Shown here: positions 40,561 through 50,800 of the stretch, piece by piece
Layout of the letters: each line of letters begins with the position of its first letter
How positions within the stretch are numbered: the first letter of the stretch is position 1
From: Mesonia aestuariivivens
GTDB taxonomy: Bacteria; Bacteroidota; Bacteroidia; Flavobacteriales; Flavobacteriaceae
NCBI RefSeq assembly: GCF_019311235.1
Contig: NZ_JAHWDF010000010.1
Location: 62,001-126,000 of the forward strand
Length of the DNA stretch: 64,000 nucleotides
Reading direction: 5' to 3'
Position numbers and translations under genes: made by a program
The notes under the pieces: model-generated
The model's input: only the letters and a program-made list of their open reading frames with translations
Told to the model about the DNA's origin: nothing
The model's database searches: none

Positions 40561-41838
40561 ATGAATAAACCACTTGCAGAACGATTAAGACCTAAAAAAT
40601 TAGAAGAGTATTTAAGTCAATCTCATTTAATTGGTGAAAACGGATCTTTAAAAAATCAAATTAAAAAGGGACTTATACCTTCATTAATTTTATGGGGACC
40701 TCCTGGAGTAGGAAAAACAACATTAGCAAATATTATTGCTAACGAAACCGAACGTCCTTTTTTTACGCTTAGTGCAATTAGTAGCGGAGTTAAAGATGTA
40801 CGTGAAGTTATAGAAAAGGCTAAAAAACAAGACGGTTTATTCACCACTAAAAACCCTATCTTATTTATTGATGAAATTCATCGTTTCAGCAAATCTCAAC
40901 AAGATTCATTATTAGGTGCTGTAGAAAAAGGATGGGTAACTTTAATTGGTGCCACAACAGAAAATCCAAGCTTTGAAGTTATTCCTGCACTACTGTCCAG
41001 ATGTCAGGTTTATATTTTAAATGAATTTTCTAAAGATGATTTAATGCAATTGTTGGCAAGAGCAATGAGAGAAGACAATTTGATGGCTACCTACAACATA
41101 ACTATTAAAGAAAATGAATCTTTACTTAAGCTTAGCGGTGGTGATGCTAGAAAACTACTAAACATATTTGAACTGATTGTAACTTCTGAAGATGATAAAA
41201 AGGTTACCATTACCAATGATATGGTAGAAGATAAAATTCAGAAAAATACGGTACGTTACGATAAAACTGGAGAGCAACATTACGATATTATTTCTGCTTT
41301 TATAAAATCTATTCGGGGCAGTGACCCCAATGCTGCTGTTTATTGGTTAGCACGTATGATTGAAGGCGGAGAGGATATAAAATTCATAGCAAGGAGAATG
41401 CTCATACTCTCGAGTGAAGATATTGGTAATGCTAATCCCACAGCGCTTCAAGTGGCTAACAATACATTTCAGGCTGTTAATACGATAGGTTATCCCGAAG
41501 CAAGAATAATTTTGAGCCAATGTGCTATTTATTTAGCTACTTCTGCTAAAAGCAATGCAAGTTATATGGCTATTAATCATGCCCAACAATTAGTAAAACA
41601 AACAGGAGATCTTTCAGTACCGCTAGGTATTAGAAATGCACCTACAAAATTAATGAAAGATCTAGGCTACGGTAAAGATTACAAATATGCTCACAATTAT
41701 GAAAATAATTTTATACAAGCAGAATTTTTACCTACAGAGATTAAAAACACAACTTTATATCAACCCGGTAATAATAAAAGAGAAAAAGCTTTAAGGGAAT
41801 ACCTTAAAGCTTTATGGAAAGAGAAATATGATTATTAA
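40561..41838 (+). CDS. rarA: Replication-associated recombination protein A (AAA+ ATPase)
   Basis: This 425-residue clamp-loader-like ATPase acts at stalled replication forks. Walker A is GPPGVGKTT at residues 46-54, Walker B is LFIDEIHRF near 102, and sensor and arginine-finger regions follow ([20 protein letters not shown]). The C-terminal MgsA oligomerisation domain has the typical [17 protein letters not shown] and [17 protein letters not shown]. It is convergent with the next gene, with a 3-base gap. Confidence 0.95.
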   Translation: MNKPLAERLRPKKLEEYLSQSHLIGENGSLKNQIKKGLIPSLILWGPPGVGKTTLANIIANETERPFFTLSAISSGVKDVREVIEKAKKQDGLFTTKNPILFIDEIHRFSKSQQDSLLGAVEKGWVTLIGATTENPSFEVIPALLSRCQVYILNEFSKDDLMQLLARAMREDNLMATYNITIKENESLLKLSGGDARKLLNIFELIVTSEDDKKVTITNDMVEDKIQKNTVRYDKTGEQHYDIISAFIKSIRGSDPNAAVYWLARMIEGGEDIKFIARRMLILSSEDIGNANPTALQVANNTFQAVNTIGYPEARIILSQCAIYLATSAKSNASYMAINHAQQLVKQTGDLSVPLGIRNAPTKLMKDLGYGKDYKYAHNYENNFIQAEFLPTEIKNTTLYQPGNNKREKALREYLKALWKEKYDY

Positions 41839-41841
41839 ACT

Positions 41842-42666
41842 TTAATCAATACGATAAAGCGTAACTTTCTCTAATTTACTAGATTTTTTATTGAAGTATT
41901 CTATTTCTAAATCATGATCATCATTAATACTTAGCGTACCATTAATTGATTCTGAATTAAATAAAATTGAATTATTACTGGTAATATTAATAAAGGCTTT
42001 TTTATTTCCCGTAGAATTATTAGTGAGTATAAAGCCTGCCTCTATTTTACGAATGCTATAGTTTTCATTAAACAATGAATAGGTTCCGGGTAAAGTAGTA
42101 TTTAGCTCTTCTTCTAAAGTAGGCTTTTGTGTATTTATTTTATTTGAATTTTCTACCGTAGAGGTTTCACTTTCTAAATAGCTAATTTTTTGATCATAAC
42201 TATTTTTACCATTATAAGAATAGTTAAAAGTATTAAATACTTTAAAAGCATTTTTTAATGCATCATGATATGCCTCTTTATAATTCTTAAGTTTACTTCT
42301 TCCTTCAGATTTAAAAACTATTTGATCATTACAGTCTCTGAGAATTAATTTTAATTGAGTATTCAATGAAAAAAAACTTTCAGATTCACTTTGCACTTCT
42401 GCATATAGCGCTAAGCATTTGTTAAATGCTAAATCTTTGGGTTTTGTTTCTACATTCATATAAGTTTCAAAACCTTCTTCATTAAATAAATGCTTGGTTA
42501 ATGAATTAAGCATATATTTATTTTCTTCATCCTGAAATTTATACTGAACAGGAATCACCACATATTTAAAATAATTTACTCTATCTATATTATTTTCTTG
42601 GGAAACTACCTTATTAGAAAATAATAAAGTAGTCGCTATTATGAATAAAAAACTTATTTTTTTCAT
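41842..42666 (-). CDS. Hypothetical secreted protein, end of the radC-yjjG operon
   Basis: This 274-residue protein starts with a signal peptide (MKKISFLFIIATTLLFSNKV, then VSQ), so it is probably periplasmic. I do not recognise a domain. Features are VVIPVQYKFQDEENKYMLNS near the N terminus, a central region resembling handling of cellular stress or lipocalin-like scaffolds only vaguely, and beta-rich C-terminal strands (GTYSLFNENYSIRKIEAGFI). Its ATG is one base after the yjjG stop, so it is translationally linked to that gene. Confidence 0.75.
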   Translation of the reverse strand: MKKISFLFIIATTLLFSNKVVSQENNIDRVNYFKYVVIPVQYKFQDEENKYMLNSLTKHLFNEEGFETYMNVETKPKDLAFNKCLALYAEVQSESESFFSLNTQLKLILRDCNDQIVFKSEGRSKLKNYKEAYHDALKNAFKVFNTFNYSYNGKNSYDQKISYLESETSTVENSNKINTQKPTLEEELNTTLPGTYSLFNENYSIRKIEAGFILTNNSTGNKKAFINITSNNSILFNSESINGTLSINDDHDLEIEYFNKKSSKLEKVTLYRID

Positions 42667-42667
42667 A

Positions 42668-43351
42668 TTATATTAAATCTAAAATTTGTTTTAATTTTTT
42701 TATTTTATTTCCTGAATATACTATAGAATTATCTATATCATATAATATAGTCTGTATACCAGAAGCTTCTGCTCCTAAAATATCAGTTTCTAAATTATCT
42801 CCAATCATTAAGCTTTCAGAAGCTATTGCTTGAGCTTTATGTAAAGCATATTTAAAAATTTCTGGGTGCGGTTTTTTAACTCCTACTTCTTCAGAAGTAG
42901 TTACTGTAGTAAAATAGTTATTAATATTGCTATTATTCAACTTTAACTGCTGTACTTCAGAAAATCCATTCGTAATTATGTGTAATACATATTTTTTTTG
43001 CAAACTAATTAATGTTGATGTAACATCATCAAATAAAAAGTTATGCTTTGGTAAATAAGAAATATAGTCGTCTGCCAAGGTATTAATTTGAGCATCGCTT
43101 ACATTAATCTTTAATTCTTTAAAGGTATCATTTAATCGTCCAAACCTTAAATTTTCTTTAGAGACTTCATCTTTTCTATACTGAGACCAATACAAGTTAT
43201 TAATTGGTTTATAGCTTTTTAAAAATTGAAGAAGGTCTACTTCTATTTTATTTTTATTAAAAATTTCAGCAAAAGCTAAAGCTGAATTTTTTTCAAAATC
43301 CCAAAGCGTATGATCTAAATCAAAAAAAACATGCTTCAATTTCTTACTCAT
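42668..43351 (-). CDS. yjjG: YjjG-type HAD nucleotidase
   Basis: This 227-residue haloacid-dehalogenase hydrolase is probably a noncanonical pyrimidine nucleotidase that cleans up modified nucleotides. Motif I is FFDLDHTLWDF with Asp11 and Asp13. Motif II is HIITNGFSEVQQLKL and the C-terminal motif is KPHPEIFKYA...MIGDNLETDILGA. It overlaps the preceding gene by 8 bases. Confidence 0.85.
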   Translation of the reverse strand: MSKKLKHVFFDLDHTLWDFEKNSALAFAEIFNKNKIEVDLLQFLKSYKPINNLYWSQYRKDEVSKENLRFGRLNDTFKELKINVSDAQINTLADDYISYLPKHNFLFDDVTSTLISLQKKYVLHIITNGFSEVQQLKLNNSNINNYFTTVTTSEEVGVKKPHPEIFKYALHKAQAIASESLMIGDNLETDILGAEASGIQTILYDIDNSIVYSGNKIKKLKQILDLI

Positions 43352-44645
43352 TGTTAACCATCTTTACTAAATCTAACATTTTTTCATCTTTTCCTGTTTC
43401 TTCAAATATTGAATTTTCAAAAATAACAGAAAGCGTGCCATTTACTTTTTTCACGTTCGCTTTTATGGTTTCTAATTGTTTTTTAATTTCAAAAAAAGAA
43501 AAATTATCAAAAGCATTACTATTTAAAGCCGGCGGATGAAGTATTAACGGAGAAATACGTTCAAAATTAATATCATAGAACAAAAAAGAACTACAAGTAC
43601 CAGCTCTAAAGCCTGGTAATTCTACAAACGCCATTGAGAAATCTTCTTTTATTTCTAACTTATCAAATGTATTGTACAAGTCTGGTAAGTTAATATCAAA
43701 AAAATGACTTAAGCATATCTCTAAAGGTCGGTTAACGATGGCTTCCCACCTGTTTTTTTCTAATTTTAATGTTTTATGCTTAAATAAAGCTTCAAATCCT
43801 GGCAATAAACCAATTTTACCATAGTCTCCCATAGACTTTATAAGTGCATGATATTTAATCTTATTATAGCTTATATTTTTACTATGTATGCTATAATTAC
43901 TAAGCTGAAACATAAAATACCAAGCTAATTTTTCTTGTTTTGAAAATTGAATGAGCGTGTCATAAATATCGTAAGGATCTTTTTTTAGAAACAATAATAC
44001 TTCTAGTCGTTCTAGAAAATTATTAATATTCAACCTAAAAAGATCTCTTAAACTCGCTCCTATACTTCTTACAATTCCTTTCTTTTTATACTTATAAGCT
44101 TCTGCTACCGCTAAAATATTATTTGTAGAATATTTTCTAGAAGGAAAGTCTATATAATCAAAACGTTCTTGTAATTTAGATTTAAATTTATAAGCCCAAA
44201 AATCTACCACTGGTTGCTCGATAAATTTTTTCTTATAAGCTAAACTTTCTTTGTAGGGAAAACGACCGTTTTCATCTTTTACATGGGGCAAATACTCTTC
44301 ATAGCGACTCAACATATAAAAAGTAGCCGCAAAAATATCAAAAGGTAAGTCGCTATCTTTTGAATTTCTAAAAAAACAAACCGTATCACCCCATTTAGAA
44401 ACTCTTACTTCTACATCTGAAAAACCCTGTTCAGATAGTAAGCCCGAGGATTGAATAAATAGTTCATTCCCTAATTTTTGTTTCCCATAAGAGAGTTTCA
44501 TGCCTTCATGGGCAATAAACTCTTCAATTTTAGAAGTAAATTTAATTTGAAGTCCTAAAATATGCGTACATACATGCCTGAATGTATAATTTATTCTAGG
44601 AGTCACTGCACTTACATAAATTAGTAATTTAGGCGTATCGCTCAT
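43344..44645 (-). CDS. Polysaccharide deacetylase-like family protein
   Basis: This 433-residue cytoplasmic protein matches, from memory, a Flavobacteriaceae group annotated as polysaccharide deacetylase family. Segments are TPRINYTFRHVCTHILGLQI, PFDIFAATFYMLSRYEEYLP, and PGFRAGTCSSFLFYDINFER near the C terminus. The classical metal-binding HxxxH motif is not evident, and no signal peptide is seen, so the enzymatic role is doubtful. The start ATG overlaps the radC stop (ATGA, 4 bases). Confidence 0.75.
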   Translation of the reverse strand: MSDTPKLLIYVSAVTPRINYTFRHVCTHILGLQIKFTSKIEEFIAHEGMKLSYGKQKLGNELFIQSSGLLSEQGFSDVEVRVSKWGDTVCFFRNSKDSDLPFDIFAATFYMLSRYEEYLPHVKDENGRFPYKESLAYKKKFIEQPVVDFWAYKFKSKLQERFDYIDFPSRKYSTNNILAVAEAYKYKKKGIVRSIGASLRDLFRLNINNFLERLEVLLFLKKDPYDIYDTLIQFSKQEKLAWYFMFQLSNYSIHSKNISYNKIKYHALIKSMGDYGKIGLLPGFEALFKHKTLKLEKNRWEAIVNRPLEICLSHFFDINLPDLYNTFDKLEIKEDFSMAFVELPGFRAGTCSSFLFYDINFERISPLILHPPALNSNAFDNFSFFEIKKQLETIKANVKKVNGTLSVIFENSIFEETGKDEKMLDLVKMVNNE

Positions 44646-45340
44646 AAAATGCTCTCATTTGCAAAGCTAAAATAGGACTTTTGTGTTACAATTAAATGAT
44701 CAAGCACTTTAATATCTAAACTTTCACCTGCTGTTTTAATTTTCTGAGTTAGTTGTTTGTCTGCTCTACTAGGCGTTAAATTTCCAGATGGATGATTATG
44801 CGCCAAGATGACGGCGGTAGCCCCTACTTCTAATGCTTTTTTAAAGGCTAGACGAATATCTACCAAAGTACCCGTCATGCCACCTTTGCTTAATTGAATC
44901 TTTTGTAAAACTTTATTAGAATTATTTAAATAAAGAATCCAAAACTCTTCATGTTCTAAATCACCAATTAAAGGTTGCATAAGTTCAAAAACTGAATCTG
45001 CAGATGTTATTTTCTTGCGTTCTACTGCTTCTTCACCTCTGCGTCTTCGAGCTAACTCCATTGCAGCAACAATACTTATGGCCTTAGCTTCACCAATTCC
45101 TTTAAATTTTGTGAGTTGTTGTACCGAAAGCTTTCCTAGTTCGTTTAATTTATTTTCAGAATTAGCCAGAATACGTTTAGACAATTCAACTGCACTTTCC
45201 TCACGATTACCAGACCCAATTAAAATAGCAATAAGTTCTGCATCACTTAAACTCATTTTTCCTTTATGCAGTAATTTTTCACGAGGCCTATCTCCTTCTG
45301 CCCAATATTTAATAGAAAATGGTGTTTTGTTTTCTTGCAT
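44642..45340 (-). CDS. radC: RadC family JAB-domain protein
   Basis: This 232-residue protein has the helix-hairpin-helix-like N-terminal region (LTKFKGIGEAKAISIVAAME) and the JAB/MPN metal-binding motif AHNHPSGNLTPSRADKQL. Despite the name, a DNA repair role is poorly supported in the family. I start at the ATG at 45340 (MQENKTPFSIKYWAEGDRPR) rather than six codons earlier. It heads a four-gene run (radC, deacetylase-like, yjjG, secreted protein) with overlaps at two junctions. Confidence 0.92.
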   Translation of the reverse strand: MQENKTPFSIKYWAEGDRPREKLLHKGKMSLSDAELIAILIGSGNREESAVELSKRILANSENKLNELGKLSVQQLTKFKGIGEAKAISIVAAMELARRRRGEEAVERKKITSADSVFELMQPLIGDLEHEEFWILYLNNSNKVLQKIQLSKGGMTGTLVDIRLAFKKALEVGATAVILAHNHPSGNLTPSRADKQLTQKIKTAGESLDIKVLDHLIVTQKSYFSFANESIL

Positions 45341-45430
45341 ACTTAAAGATAAGCACAAAAAAATAAATATGAATTTATGTCTATAGGTTTTATAGTTGAA
45401 GAGTTTATAAATTCATTTTAATTAAAAACA

Positions 45431-45464
45431 AATCCCATCAAAGACTATAGTTTTTGATGGGATT
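45431..45464. terminator. Hairpin terminator downstream of mpl
   Basis: AATCCCATCAAA and TTTGATGGGATT form a 12-bp stem with a loop of about 10 bases. On the minus strand it is followed by TGTTTTT, suiting termination of mpl. Confidence 0.75.
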
Positions 45465-45490
45465 AAAATTGTGCAAACAAGTGTATATTA

Positions 45491-46843
45491 TTAAATCCAC
45501 TCTTTCACTTGCTCAAAATCTAAACCTCCATAATTACCACTACTCATAAATAAAATTACAGTGTTCATGAAAGCTCCGGTTTTTAAGTATTCTTGAAATA
45601 ATTGCGGATTCGTATAAACCTTTAAGTTTTTATGTTGAAAAGCCTCTTCAATGTGTTTTGCATCGATCTCATGTAAGTTTTTAAGCTGAACGGCTTCAGG
45701 AGAATAAAAAACAATCGCTTCGTCTGCAGAAGCTAAAGTATCTTTATATTCTTTTAAAAATTCTGAATTCAGGCTACTATAAGTGTGCAACTCTAAACAA
45801 GCGATCAATCTTTTTTTAGGAAATTGTTGCTTCACTGCTTTTGTGGTTGCTTTTACTTTTGACGGACTATGAGCAAAATCTTTAAAAGCCAAAGTACCGC
45901 GAACATCAGAAATTTTTTCGAGACGCTTAGAAGCCCCACTAAAAGTTGCGATCGCTTCATAAAAATCTTCTTCATCTATACCCATGTGCTGGCAAATCCA
46001 TTTGGCTCCAGCTATATTATTTAGGTTGTGTTCTCCAAAAACCTCAATTGGCATATCTCCTTCTGGGGTTTTTAAAAATGTTTCACCTTCTTCTACAGAA
46101 TACTCGGGAGTTGAATACCCATGTTTTCGGGTAGGTTTCGTGGCGCTTTCTGCAATTTGTTTTACTAAAGGATCTTCTTCATTGTAAACCAAAATACTAC
46201 CATTCACCATAGAATCTGTAAAAAGCTTAAATTGTTCTACATAGATTTCGAAATTTGGGAATACATTAATATGATCCCAAGCGATACCGCTTATTAAAGC
46301 AATATTAGGCTGATAAAGATGAAATTTTGGCCTACTATCGATAGCTGAAGATAAATATTCATCTCCTTCTAATAGCATAAAATCATTTTCTTCTGTTAGA
46401 TGAACCATCGTATCAAACCCTTCTAATTGTGCACCCACCATGAAATCTACCTCTTTATCATGATAATGCAAAACGTGCAAAATCATAGAAGTAATAGTGG
46501 TTTTGCCATGAGAGCCGCCAATAACTACACGCGTTTTATTTTTACTTTGTTCGTATAAAAATTCTGGATAGGAAAATATTTTTAGGTCAAGCTCCTGAGC
46601 TTTTTTTAATTCTGGATTATCTTCTTTGGCGTGCATCCCTAAAATTACGGCATCAAGTTCTGAGGTAATTTTATCGGGAAACCACCCTAGTTCTTCAGGT
46701 AATAAATCTGCTTTTTCCAACCTAGATTTTGAAGGTTCAAAAATAGCATCATCGCTTCCAGTTACTTCGTCTCCTTTTTCTTGTAATGCTAAAGCAAGGT
46801 TATGCATTGCGCTTCCGCCAATAGCAATAAAATGTACACGCAT
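45491..46843 (-). CDS. mpl: Mpl-type UDP-murein tripeptide ligase
   Basis: This 450-residue Mur ligase probably joins UDP-MurNAc to recycled L-Ala-gamma-D-Glu-meso-DAP. The N-terminal Rossmann motif IGGSAMHNLALALQEKGDEV differs from MurC in the way typical of Mpl, and the P loop is GSHGKTTITSMI near residue 112. Other segments include SGIAWDHINVFPNFEIYVEQ and GEHNLNNIAGAKW. It could in principle be MurC, but that gene normally sits in the dcw cluster. It is monocistronic. Confidence 0.88.
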   Translation of the reverse strand: MRVHFIAIGGSAMHNLALALQEKGDEVTGSDDAIFEPSKSRLEKADLLPEELGWFPDKITSELDAVILGMHAKEDNPELKKAQELDLKIFSYPEFLYEQSKNKTRVVIGGSHGKTTITSMILHVLHYHDKEVDFMVGAQLEGFDTMVHLTEENDFMLLEGDEYLSSAIDSRPKFHLYQPNIALISGIAWDHINVFPNFEIYVEQFKLFTDSMVNGSILVYNEEDPLVKQIAESATKPTRKHGYSTPEYSVEEGETFLKTPEGDMPIEVFGEHNLNNIAGAKWICQHMGIDEEDFYEAIATFSGASKRLEKISDVRGTLAFKDFAHSPSKVKATTKAVKQQFPKKRLIACLELHTYSSLNSEFLKEYKDTLASADEAIVFYSPEAVQLKNLHEIDAKHIEEAFQHKNLKVYTNPQLFQEYLKTGAFMNTVILFMSSGNYGGLDFEQVKEWI

Positions 46844-46967
46844 ATAATTTTTTTTTGATCGATTTCTTTAAATTAAATAAAAAGAATGGTTATTAGTATG
46901 TTAGATTTCGAGAACAGCGTTTCACTAAGTCTCGATAGTAGAGTAAAGATATTAATTCATAAAGTTC

Positions 46968-47702
46968 TTATGAAAATTTACGCGAAAAAGAATTCCAATT
47001 TGTACTGGGATAATTTTTCTTAGCTTCTTCTAATAATCTTTTAGCCTTTAAATTTTCTTTTGTATGATTTAAGTATAACTCTAAAAGTTTTTTATAACAC
47101 GTTAATGAAGTTTCGACTTTTAATGCTTTTTTAAAGTTCTCTTCAGCCAAGCTATAATTCCCTTCTTCTTTTGCAATAAACCCTTTGGCTAACCAACCTT
47201 CTACTTCATTAATTTCTTGTAATTGCTCTGCATAATTATAGGCAACTGCGGAGCTTCCGCCTAGCAAACTTGGCAATTTTATGTATAATTCCACCAATGC
47301 CCAACGGGTTTTAATATGTTTCACATCAAGCTGTGCTGCTTTTTTAAGGTAATATTTAATATCTGAAATATAAAATGTTGCTCGCATTTTAGATATTTCG
47401 AGTGCTTTCATCCCTAATGCACCACCGTATTTAAAATTATAATTAGCATTATCTGGATCTTCTTCAACTAAATATTTATAAAAATTTAAAGCTTGATCCC
47501 ACTTTTTTTGCTGAGCTGCAATATCTCCTAAATATTCCTGAGATTTTAAATAATAAGTAGAAGCGTAATTAACTTCTTGAAATTCAGATTTTGCTAAATC
47601 CCAATCTTTATTTTTAAAAAACTTTTCCCCTTTTTCAAATGAATCTTGAGCATTTAAAATACCGCAGATAAGAATTATAATATAAGTAAGTTTTTTTTTC
47701 AT
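46968..47702 (-). CDS. Exported tetratricopeptide-repeat protein
   Basis: This 244-residue protein has a signal peptide (MKKKLTYIIILICGILNAQ) and several TPR-like helical pairs, for example WDLAKSEFQEVNYASTYYLK, WDQALNFYKYLVEEDPDNAN and NYSLAEENFKKALKVETSLT. TPR proteins act as protein-binding scaffolds; the partner is unknown. It is divergent from the large A2M gene, with a 105-base gap. Confidence 0.85.
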   Translation of the reverse strand: MKKKLTYIIILICGILNAQDSFEKGEKFFKNKDWDLAKSEFQEVNYASTYYLKSQEYLGDIAAQQKKWDQALNFYKYLVEEDPDNANYNFKYGGALGMKALEISKMRATFYISDIKYYLKKAAQLDVKHIKTRWALVELYIKLPSLLGGSSAVAYNYAEQLQEINEVEGWLAKGFIAKEEGNYSLAEENFKKALKVETSLTCYKKLLELYLNHTKENLKAKRLLEEAKKNYPSTNWNSFSRKFS

Positions 47703-47807
47703 AAGCTAAAAATAGCAAAAGTGCTGCCAAATAGTATTAATTATTTTAAAAAAAGGTTAATTCTATTTGGTGAAATTAATCTTTATATTTATCGAAAATC
47801 CAATCTT

Positions 47808-50800
47808 ATGAAAAAAATCTACTTGGTAAGCATTATATGTTTTCTCTTTACACAAACGCATTTTGCACAACAAAGATTTGATAAGTGGTGGGAAGAAGTA
47901 GAAAACTTAGAGCTGGAAGGTAAATCTGACAATGCTTTTGAAAAAGCTCTAAAAATCAAACGAAAAGCTGACCGAAAAGAGAACCCTCAACAATTTCTAA
48001 AGGCTTTTTTATATGTCTCTAAGTATAAATTAATTCTGAAAAAAAATAGCCAAGAAGAAGTTTATAAAGATTTTCTAGATGAAATTGAATCTCAAAACAC
48101 ACCAAACCAACAGGTTCTTTATTCCTTTTTAGCTGAAAGTTTAAACGACTATTATAAAGAAAACCGTTACCGCATTAATAAACGTACTAAAATAGATACT
48201 GTTTCTAATGATTTCTTATCGTGGAGTAAAGATGACTTCGAAAATAAAGTGATGGGTTATTACCAAAAATCACTTCAACATGAAAAAAAACTTATTAAAA
48301 CTCCACTTAAAGATTTCACCGAAATATTGAAATACGGAGAAAATTATAATAATTACAGAAGCACGTTATACGATTTACTCGCTAATCGTTACTTCAGTTT
48401 TTTAAAGTATGAACATTATAACTCGCAACAAGAAGAAGTTTATTTTATAAAAGATTCTAGCTTTTTTTCTTCACCTGAAGACTTCATCTCTATAGATTTT
48501 TCTACTTATGAAGATAGAACGCATAAAATAGAAACACTTCAAATTTATCAAGATCTCACGCGATTACACCTTCAGCAAAAGGACTCTTTATCTTTAGTTA
48601 TGACTACGCTAGAACGATTTGAATATTTAAAAAATAAAGGTTCTTATTCCAATTCTGGAGAATTATTTAAAGAATCACTTCAAAACTTACTTAAAAGGAA
48701 AACTAGTAAAATTGGAAAAGCTTGGATAGCGTATAAACTAGCTCAATTCTATTATCAAAATGCTAACAAATACAAAACTCCAGATTACCTCGAAAAAAGT
48801 ATTTCGTTAATTAAAAATATTAAAAGCACGGTACCTAATTCAACACCAGGAATTGGGGCTCTTCAATTAGAAAAGGCTATTATTTCTTCTCAACTCAACA
48901 TTAAAACCAAGCAAAAACCGCTACCCAATCGTAAGTTTAGAGCCTTGGTAAATTTTAAAAATACTGATAGTTTATACCTAAATATTTATAAAATTTCTAG
49001 TCAAACAATTAAGCGAAAAATTAATGACACCGATTCTATCGTTAGAGATTTATATAAAAACGCAAAACCCTTTCAGCAACAACAATTTAAACTTCCCAAA
49101 ATTGAAAATCATTTCTCCTATTCTACCGAGCTTTTGCTAGATGAGTTACCTGTTGGAAATTATTTACTTTTATTTAACAAGTCTAAAAAGATAGATTTTA
49201 AAGAAGATAACTACCAATACCAAAACATACAAGTTACCAACCTTTCTTATACTAATTTTGATTTCAATGAAGATCAGCAATTATACATTACAGATAGAAC
49301 TACAGGAAAACCAATAAAAGATGTAAAAGTAATTTTAGATGACAAACCCTCTAAGATTTATTTTTCAGATGAAAATGGGTTATTAAAAATTCATTATTCA
49401 ACCAATAATTATTACCAAAGAAAGAAAATCACCCTAAATTATAAAGGAGATACCTTAAAATCTAACCTTAATTTTAGAAGAACGTATTCCTCTTCTGGTG
49501 ATCTTAATGAAAAAGAACCCGAAATACGTAGTTTTTTGCTTACCGATCGCGCTATTTACCGCCCAGGGCAAACCATTTATTTTAAAGGAATTCTCTCTTA
49601 CCAAAGTAAAAGCGAAAGAAAAGTGGTTCCTAGTGAGCGAGTTTATGTTGAATTATATGATGCTAATTACGATTTAGTTGATAGTTTAAGCCTTACTACA
49701 AATGAATTTGGTTCAGTACAGGGAGAGTTTAAAATTCCTAAAAGTGTATTGACAGGGAATTTTAAATTAAAATTAGAAGAAAATTTTCAAGAAGATTCAT
49801 ATTACACAGATTTTTACTTTAACAACACCTATAAAAACATTCAAGTTGAAGAATACAAACGGCCTAAATTTGAAGTTGAATTCAAAGACATCGATTCAAC
49901 ATATGTTGTTAATGATTCTATTCAACTGAAAGGAATATCGAAAGCGTTTTTTGGCGGCAATATTACCAATGCTAGAGTTAGTTATACCATAGATAGGCAA
50001 CAAGATTATAATTATTGGTACAGCTACCAATACAATCGTTCAGCAGAGCGAATAGCAACTGGTAAAACAACAACCGACGAGAAAGGGAATTTTGAGACTG
50101 ATTTTAAAGCTATTCCAAATAAAGCTATAGATTCTACAACAACACCTATTTTTACTTATAAAATTGAGGCTACTGTAACAGATATTAATGGAGAAACGCA
50201 AACTGCAGAACAAAGTATTCGAATAGGCTATCACGCTACAGAAATTCATATTCAATCGCCACATCAACCTATAATTGGAGAAAAGCGAGAATTAAAAATA
50301 TTAGCTAAAGATTTAAACAATTTAGCTTCTAAAGCTGAAGGCGAACTCAAGATTTACAAATACATAAAACCCGATCGCATTCTGGTAAATAGAAGTTGGA
50401 TGGCTCCAGAAATTCAGCAAATACCTAAAGAAGAATTTATAAAACATTTTCCCTATACGGTTTATGACAGCTTAGATCTAAAAGAAAATTGGCCTAAAAA
50501 ACTCATCACAACAATTCCTCTAGAGATTGATTCTGTTGCAACAATTCAACTAGATAATTATAGTGAAGACTTAAAAACCGGAGAATACTATTTAAAATTT
50601 AAAGGAATAGGAAAATTAGGTTTTAAAGTTGAAGCTTCTAAAGCTTTGAAAATAAACAACCCTAACGACAAGCTAGATCAAAAAGAAAAAGAATTTATTA
50701 GTTACACTTACGATTTAAAAGAAACCAACGAAAATCATACAGTCACGCTGCATTTCACCTCTTCGCTAGATAGCTTACCTCTGCTTCTAAATATCGCATT

